A stretch of DNA of 55,592 bases from IMG/VR virus record IMGVR_UViG_3300046690_000366, positions 1 through 55,592 of that record, one strand, 5' to 3'. Shown here in pieces: positions 49,953 to 55,592 of this stretch; the first letter of the stretch is position 1; each line of letters opens with the position of its first letter. The notes under the pieces are model-generated. The model saw only the letters and a program-made list of their open reading frames with translations, did not search any database and had not been told where the DNA came from. This DNA comes from a virus. The translations under genes and the position numbers were made by a program.

Positions 49953-52339
49953 TGAGACTTGCCATTGCCATTTCAATGTTGGGTTTGTCGCTGTATGGGG
50001 CGACCACGAACTGTCCCAACGCCAACCTGACAACGGTTCAGAATGCCGTTAACGCAATGTCGGATGGGGACACAGTTAACATACCATCAGGGACGGTGAC
50101 TTGGAATGGAACGCTGAGCATCACCAAACACCTATCCGTAATCGGGGCGGGAACAAATAGCACCATTGTCACGTGCTCCGGACAGGCCGTTGACATTCAA
50201 TGCACTGCATCTGGAATCATCCGAGTCAGCGCCATAAAGTTTCTAGGTCCGGGAGACAGCAGTGATTGCATGCACATTTGGGCCTTCCGGGACAGCCGGG
50301 TTAGGGTGGACCATTGCTGGATTCAGAACTTTAACGGCCCTTCTCCTGGTGGAGGATTTGCCTTCTTCAACGGTTGCGCCGGAGTCGTTGATCATTGCAC
50401 GGTGGTGGACTGCAACCGGTTTGCCAGGACGATTTGTCCGACCTCATCCTCCAGCCAAAGCGCCACTCCGGTAGAAGAGTGGTGGGTGAGAACAAACACA
50501 GCTTGGTTTCCTCCAGACTTTGCGAGCACCAACTCCATGGTTTACGAGTCTGATGTTGGAATTTGGAACACTTTCGACAGCAGCGGAAGTGGTCCAAATA
50601 TCATGTTCTCAGCCCAGGACGCAGGTGGGTATGTGGTCAGGCACTGCAACTTCACGGTGAATATCACGGTCAACAGCAGTGCCCCTCAGTTCTTTGAGTG
50701 CCACGGCAACCAGGGAGTTCCAAGTAACCCGGCAACTCCTAGGGGAACTTACGTGCTAAACATATATAGCAATACCTTCAACTGCACTGGGCTAAGCAGC
50801 AGTATTCAGTTCATTACGGCGCGAGCTGGATCTGGATTGTTGTTCTCCAACTCTGTGACTGGTACAGCAACCGGACTTGGAATATACTTTCATGAAGAGG
50901 ACATCGACCCCACAAGCTCTTGGTTTACCGGAACCATTTACGACCCGATTACGAATTACTGGATTTGGGGAAACACATCCTCTGGAACCACCTATGATGG
51001 TATTGCCCAACCCGGATACAACACTCAGGACTACCAAGGAAACGGGGTTTATTTCAGCAACCTGGTGGCCTCTCCCATAATCACTCTTACCTACCCTCAC
51101 CCTTTGGTTACAGCTCAAGATGGAGGAACCAATTCCCCGGCAATCACGCAGAATCCATCGGCTGTAACCAACTTTTCAGGAACGACCTTGAACCTTTCTG
51201 TGACGGCATCCGGAGGAACCCCATTATCCTATCAGTGGAGACAGAACACGAACTCCGTTTCGGGGCAGACATCTACATCTTTTTCCAGCAACAATGTTCA
51301 GACGACATCGAGTGGGTGGTATGACTGTGTGGTCACCAACGGAGGAGGTAGCGTAACGTCTTCGGTTGTTTACGTTCAAATAACCAACGCACCACCAACC
51401 ATTGCCACACAGCCAACTGGGAAAACTGTCAGTGTTGGAGACACTATAAGCCTGTCCACGGTCGCCACCGGTTCGACTCCATTGTCTTACCAGTGGAGGT
51501 TAAACTCGGTTGCCTTGTCCGGTGCTACATCATCCAGTTACACGACTAACAATGCCCAGACCAATAACTCAGGATCATACACATGTGTTGTCACCAACAG
51601 CTACGGTAGTATTACCACGTCTGTGGCTTCGGTTACCGTGCTTCAGGACTTAGCTCCACATGTGGCTAACTGGTGGACGAACTCAGCTTTGGCATTCAAC
51701 AGTTACAACACCGCGGTAACCGTTAGCGGTCTAAAGCCGATGCTGGTTGTATTCACTGACAGTTACTCCTCCGGTGGAAACAAAGTCACCAACGTCACGT
51801 TCAACTCGGTGAACATGACTCAGCTATACCGCACAAACTATTACTCCACTAACGGGGCTATGGATATTTGGTTCATGGCAAACCCAACTCCGGCATCAGC
51901 CAACGTGACCATCAGTGGAACATCAGTGGCAGAGTCTTTGGTGGTTGTCGTTCTGGTAACGAATGCTCCAACCGCGTGGGCTCTATTTGAACCTCCACAA
52001 GGAAATTACACCGCGGGACCATCTCTCATCGGAAGCGACACGATCAATCAGCCTTCACTCATTAACGAACTGGTTCTGGATGCGGTTGTGGCGGCGTCAT
52101 CCGCCTGCACCCCGGCATCTCCGCAGACATTGATTAACCGAGTTACCCAATCAACCCAGACAGTGCTACAAGCCTCGTGGAACAGGTCTCTTGGAGTTTA
52201 CACTCCCATGACTTGGTCTACCACGACTCCAGACACGATCACACACGTCTCGGTGTCCATTGCTCAAGCGCATCCGAATGCATTGCCCACCAAGCTCACC
52301 ATCAGCAACGTCAGGGTCAGCAACATCAAGATACCGTGA
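49952..52339 (+). CDS. secreted beta-helix with two Ig-like domains
   Basis: 795 residues from ATG 49952, overlapping TGA by one base. The signal peptide MRLAIAISMLGLSLYG precedes a pectate-lyase-like beta-helix (DGDTVNIPSG, SVIGAGTNSTI, HCWIQNFNGP). At about 390-560 lie two Ig-like domains with the Verrucomicrobiota-type PLSYQWR core (LSYQWRQNTNS and LSYQWRLNSVA). The C-terminal beta region ends NALPTKLTISNVRVSNIKIP, nearly shared with the next gene. It contains the YPHPLVTAQDGG segment also found at 44662. Confidence 0.65.
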   Translation: MRLAIAISMLGLSLYGATTNCPNANLTTVQNAVNAMSDGDTVNIPSGTVTWNGTLSITKHLSVIGAGTNSTIVTCSGQAVDIQCTASGIIRVSAIKFLGPGDSSDCMHIWAFRDSRVRVDHCWIQNFNGPSPGGGFAFFNGCAGVVDHCTVVDCNRFARTICPTSSSSQSATPVEEWWVRTNTAWFPPDFASTNSMVYESDVGIWNTFDSSGSGPNIMFSAQDAGGYVVRHCNFTVNITVNSSAPQFFECHGNQGVPSNPATPRGTYVLNIYSNTFNCTGLSSSIQFITARAGSGLLFSNSVTGTATGLGIYFHEEDIDPTSSWFTGTIYDPITNYWIWGNTSSGTTYDGIAQPGYNTQDYQGNGVYFSNLVASPIITLTYPHPLVTAQDGGTNSPAITQNPSAVTNFSGTTLNLSVTASGGTPLSYQWRQNTNSVSGQTSTSFSSNNVQTTSSGWYDCVVTNGGGSVTSSVVYVQITNAPPTIATQPTGKTVSVGDTISLSTVATGSTPLSYQWRLNSVALSGATSSSYTTNNAQTNNSGSYTCVVTNSYGSITTSVASVTVLQDLAPHVANWWTNSALAFNSYNTAVTVSGLKPMLVVFTDSYSSGGNKVTNVTFNSVNMTQLYRTNYYSTNGAMDIWFMANPTPASANVTISGTSVAESLVVVVLVTNAPTAWALFEPPQGNYTAGPSLIGSDTINQPSLINELVLDAVVAASSACTPASPQTLINRVTQSTQTVLQASWNRSLGVYTPMTWSTTTPDTITHVSVSIAQAHPNALPTKLTISNVRVSNIKIP

Positions 52340-53616
52340 AATGTCTCCTGATATTGTTGTCCCTCTCGGCGTTGAGCGCGCGCGGCGGAGCACTCAACAT
52401 CACCATTGCTCTACCTGACGAAGTGGCCAACAGTTACGAGAACAAGATAGCCCAGGGTGACACCTACCGCGTGTTCACCATGGTCGATATGAACGTTCTG
52501 GAGCCGATGCTCGGGTGCTACACGACCGGTGGGAGATTTAATTCCTTCTACTTGACCAACACTACCTACAATGATTTCGTTTTTGAAAGCCAAGTGGCGT
52601 GCCTCACCAACAACCGCGTTGTGGTCGCCTCACGCTGCGCTATAACCGGTCAGCCTACCATTGTTCAGGAATACGATCTCATCAAGGACGTGGATTTGCC
52701 CACCAACGCCGTCTTCGTATCTGAGTTCATCGTGTCTCCTGGGGCGAACTGGATGACCATGTGCCGGCTGACCAACGGCGGCGTGGCGGTGTTTACCTAC
52801 CCTAGCACGAACGGTAACTTCGGAGTCTCTTACCGCGCGCCTGGTGGAGGTTGGACTAACATGCCAGTCGTTCCCACCAACGGAGTGCCCGGTATATTCC
52901 CAGCATTTCTGTCTTCCGCTGAGAATCCGGTGGACAACTCCGCGTGGGTGTTCGCTAACCGCGATAGCTGCGGCTGTATCTGGGCGGCCAACTTCTACCC
53001 AACCAACTCCGGACTCTTCCTGTCTCAAAGCGGAGTCCTGATTGGTCCCTATGTCACCAACTTAATTTATCGAGACGATTCGATGGTTCCTTACGGTGAA
53101 TTGGAGGACATCCACGCCGTAACGGATTGGACCAACGGGGTGATCAAGCTCATGTATCCAAGCTTCTTCTACAACGTTTACAACGTCACCAACTCTCAAG
53201 GCCAGCAGTACTACGGAGATACTCCCGTAGTTGTTTCCTCCGTGGTAAACTTCACCAACCGGACTCTCACATGGTTCAATACCAACCGGCATACAGCGAG
53301 GCTTTCGGTGGTGACGGGAAGTGTTCCTTCGTCAAACACGACAACCATTACCTATGTCCAGTCCAGCCCATCCATATTCTTAACCGGGTTGAGACCCCTA
53401 CTCCAACAGGACTTGGTTTCAGGAGTGGAACAGAATCCGTTCCTGGTTTCCTATATTGCTGACAACTCGACTTACTTCGCCCACCCGTATTGCCGTGATG
53501 TGGTCTATCTCTCAACCAATAGCACTTGGTATTTGAAGATCGGAGAGAACTTCCCGGCCCCAACCAAACTGACCGTCAGCAACATAAAAGTCAAAGGGAT
53601 GGTGAAATTCCCATGA
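52336..53616 (+). CDS. secreted propeller-like fibre protein
   Basis: 426 residues from GTG 52336 (GTGA overlap). The signal peptide MKCLLILLSLSALSA is followed by a beta-rich, Tyr/Asn/Thr-heavy domain with repeated DNSAWVFANRDSCGC and LMYPSFFYNVYNV segments, propeller-like. It ends PTKLTVSNIKVKGMVKFP, the same C-terminal pattern as the previous gene. Role unclear: receptor-binding or glycan-binding. Confidence 0.55.
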   Translation: MKCLLILLSLSALSARGGALNITIALPDEVANSYENKIAQGDTYRVFTMVDMNVLEPMLGCYTTGGRFNSFYLTNTTYNDFVFESQVACLTNNRVVVASRCAITGQPTIVQEYDLIKDVDLPTNAVFVSEFIVSPGANWMTMCRLTNGGVAVFTYPSTNGNFGVSYRAPGGGWTNMPVVPTNGVPGIFPAFLSSAENPVDNSAWVFANRDSCGCIWAANFYPTNSGLFLSQSGVLIGPYVTNLIYRDDSMVPYGELEDIHAVTDWTNGVIKLMYPSFFYNVYNVTNSQGQQYYGDTPVVVSSVVNFTNRTLTWFNTNRHTARLSVVTGSVPSSNTTTITYVQSSPSIFLTGLRPLLQQDLVSGVEQNPFLVSYIADNSTYFAHPYCRDVVYLSTNSTWYLKIGENFPAPTKLTVSNIKVKGMVKFP

Positions 53617-54338
53617 GATGCCTCCTGTTATTCCTGTGCCTGTCAGCCTCGGCGCAGCCGTTTAATGCGGTGACAGGATTGCCGTTCCTGGCACCTAACG
53701 CAATTGCGTCGAGTGCTCCTACCAATTCAATTCCCGGTGCTCCGGCATTGGCCTTGTGGTGGGTAGCTTCTGACACTTTGGTTTTTGGAACAAACATAGC
53801 AGTAACAAACTGGACGGAACGTGTGAATGGAGTGCAATCCAAACAGGGAGACGCGTCACGCCAACCCACTAATTCTTTATTGGGAGTTGGGTTTGGTGGG
53901 GCTCAAGACCTGACCAATGTTTCGACGCTTACATCTCATAGCAATACCTTCTTTGTTATTTACGAAGCCACGGCAACAGCTCCTATTGCCAACGTTCTAG
54001 GAGGAGGGGGTTACGGATTTTCCCTAGCAAGTTTGGAATGGTATGAATCTGGAACTCCCCTAACTAAATTATCTTCGGCTGTTTCTCTTAACCAAGTTAA
54101 GGATTTTGTTTGGAATGGAACAAATACATTTTACACAAACAATGTTGTGTCTGCCACTGGAATATCTCTTCCTGGAATTGGCTTTACTAACATAGGAAGC
54201 GCCATGCCTAGCACTCCAAATTCATTCTGGAAAGGATACATTTTAGAGATAGCGGTTTGGACTAATACCGTATTGAGCGCGGTTAATATTTCAAACATCC
54301 ATTACTATGCCACCAATACCTACGGATTCTCTCCATGA
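53613..54338 (+). CDS. secreted LamG-like protein
   Basis: 241 residues from ATG 53613 (ATGA overlap). The signal peptide MRCLLLFLCLSASAQ is followed by a beta-sandwich of the LamG/ConA type with a YILEIAVWTNTVLSAVNIS end pattern, like the genes at 41029 and 43892. The last member of the signal-peptide cluster. Confidence 0.5.
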   Translation: MRCLLLFLCLSASAQPFNAVTGLPFLAPNAIASSAPTNSIPGAPALALWWVASDTLVFGTNIAVTNWTERVNGVQSKQGDASRQPTNSLLGVGFGGAQDLTNVSTLTSHSNTFFVIYEATATAPIANVLGGGGYGFSLASLEWYESGTPLTKLSSAVSLNQVKDFVWNGTNTFYTNNVVSATGISLPGIGFTNIGSAMPSTPNSFWKGYILEIAVWTNTVLSAVNISNIHYYATNTYGFSP

Positions 54339-55592
54339 AGTTGTGCCCCAACACCAGATTCGTCACTGAGCCGATTACCGGCGACATCCTGTTGGACCCG
54401 CAAGGTAATCCAGTGGAGTCATTGCCGCGCGACCCTGAGTGTGGGTGTGAGGCGACAGACTGCATCGAGCCAGCTCTTACAGGATTCACCAGCGAAGGCA
54501 TTGACCCCGCTATGCCGGTCGTGGACGAGTTTGTCACGGACCCTGGCGGTATGACGCTTACCGATCCACAGGGACTTGGAGTCATCTCACTCCCTCGGAA
54601 GCATGGTGCGGGTTGCACGACCACTCCATGTCTGGACAATCCATTTGGCAACTACTCAACCGAGTGCATTGATACGGGTTTCCTGCCTGACAAGTTCCTC
54701 GTGTGCGCCTGTCTCGGAGAGTTCTACTCGGTGGTCTATCGCGCCTTCGGGTTCGGCCCGTGGACATGGACGGTCTCGGGACTGCCCACGGACATCAACT
54801 ACGTCATCGACCCGTCCTGTGGAGAAATCTTCATTCACGGCACCTTTGAGGCGACGGGTAGGTTCTTTGCTACTGTAACTGTGACAGACGGCAGCGGAAA
54901 CGTGACGACCGCCAAGCTTCAGTTCAACATCATGGGTATTGTGACGACAACGATACCGACCCCGAGCCTTAACGTTCCCTATAACGTTCAGCTACAAGCA
55001 GCAGGTGGTTCTGGACATTACGCATGGAAGTTGACTTCAGGCTCTCTGGCTCAGGGTTTAACCCTATCCATCGACGGGCTTATTAGTGGAACACCAACCG
55101 CCGCACAACCCGACCAAGTGACGTTTGAAGTCATTGACCTTGAGTGTGAATCGGTGGACCCGACCTTCTATCCTCCGTCCGTTACACTGACCGGAACTGA
55201 GACCATTACGAAGCGAGTGTGGAAAGGGTTCAACGAGTTCGTAGCCTCGTCACCTCCGAATCGTTACAAGACTCTTACATGGAGTGGTCAGGTTCACGCA
55301 TTTGGAACCCCTGGACTCTATCACCACGGCCAGGACATTACCTTGGGCTACTGCGGTGCGAGCACGATTAACGATGACGGAAGTCCGGGTATCAACCGCA
55401 ACATGACGGGCTACAGTTCGTGCCAGGCCGACCGCATGGGCAACTGCACCAATACCAATCCCGGAGTGCCATTGGTTCTAAGCGGATGCCTCAGTGGTCC
55501 TGTCGTTGCAGGCACTCTTTACAGTGAAGTGTTTGGCGTGACTCCGGGAACCAACTGGGATTCTCCCGGTGCAGGGCTTGTCGCCCGTGACG
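54335..55592 (+). CDS. Ig-repeat virion protein, N-terminal part (continues at 1)
   Basis: 419 residues of a 569-residue protein that continues at base 1 after circularisation. It starts at ATG 54335 (ATGA overlap). Two putative-Ig domains are visible: WTVSGLPTDINYVIDPSCGE with TVTVTDGSGNV, and LTLSIDGLISGTPTAAQPD with TFEVIDLE, the standard GLxLxxxGxISGTP pattern of He_PIG domains. It has no signal peptide, unlike its upstream neighbours, which suggests it belongs to the virion tail module. Confidence 0.75.
   Translation, partial: MKLCPNTRFVTEPITGDILLDPQGNPVESLPRDPECGCEATDCIEPALTGFTSEGIDPAMPVVDEFVTDPGGMTLTDPQGLGVISLPRKHGAGCTTTPCLDNPFGNYSTECIDTGFLPDKFLVCACLGEFYSVVYRAFGFGPWTWTVSGLPTDINYVIDPSCGEIFIHGTFEATGRFFATVTVTDGSGNVTTAKLQFNIMGIVTTTIPTPSLNVPYNVQLQAAGGSGHYAWKLTSGSLAQGLTLSIDGLISGTPTAAQPDQVTFEVIDLECESVDPTFYPPSVTLTGTETITKRVWKGFNEFVASSPPNRYKTLTWSGQVHAFGTPGLYHHGQDITLGYCGASTINDDGSPGINRNMTGYSSCQADRMGNCTNTNPGVPLVLSGCLSGPVVAGTLYSEVFGVTPGTNWDSPGAGLVARD
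55466..55592. repeat. 127-bp terminal direct repeat, right copy
   Basis: Identical to bases 1-127. Joins the two halves of the Ig-repeat gene in frame, so the unit genome ends at 55465. Confidence 0.95.

Noticed and set aside
1-55592. CRISPR array
   Set aside because: No regularly spaced repeats of 24-40 bases with unique spacers; the repeated 24-mer near 12 kb has only three copies at gene junctions.

Overview
The window is a complete, gene-dense double-stranded DNA phage genome from a circular assembly. The first 127 bases are repeated exactly at the end (1-127 = 55466-55592), and one reading frame runs straight through that join. The unit genome is therefore 55,465 bp. No integrase, DNA polymerase, RNA polymerase, tRNA or CRISPR array was recognised. 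The structural genes (terminase, portal, scaffold, major capsid, adaptor-like and hub-like tail proteins, very large internal virion proteins, no tape measure or sheath) suggest a short-tailed (podovirus-like) phage. The host is unknown. The many secreted Thr/Asn-rich beta-helix, LamG-like, Ig-like and YadA-like proteins resemble proteins common in Verrucomicrobiota, and that host group is an inference only.

Layout. 54335-55592 plus 1-10017 (+): an Ig-repeat protein across the join, a beta-propeller protein, tail hub and adaptor candidates, and internal virion proteins. 10014-20793 (-): a tightly coupled early/replication block with a replisome-organizer-like protein, PD-(D/E)XK and HNH nucleases, many small zinc-binding proteins, an SF2 helicase and an ERF single-strand annealing protein. 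Its control sites are a promoter overlapping a 16-bp palindrome at 10.52 kb and an operator with structured leaders at 16.5-16.8 kb. 21073-22536 (+) and 22522-23480 (-): short genes around a G-rich tract.

23541-39218 (+): large terminase, an HNH/AP2 homing endonuclease, a glycosyltransferase/methyltransferase island, portal, an ATP-grasp enzyme, an AT-hook protein, scaffold, a GroES-like co-chaperonin, major capsid protein, and three proteins built on a shared CxxC repeat. 39221-54338 (+): ten genes that begin with Sec-type signal peptides and encode adhesin, lectin-like and beta-helix (depolymerase-like) proteins. In the middle of these sits a lysis-type cluster of small membrane proteins and a lipoprotein (46706-48704) without a recognisable endolysin.

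The genes are chained by 4-bp ATGA/GTGA overlaps or by tiny A/T-only gaps, so each block probably works as one or a few transcripts. The most unusual content is the battery of signal-peptide-bearing fibre-like proteins. Next come the glycan island and the ATP-grasp and GroES-like genes inside the head module, and the regulatory and RNA structures of the minus-strand block.
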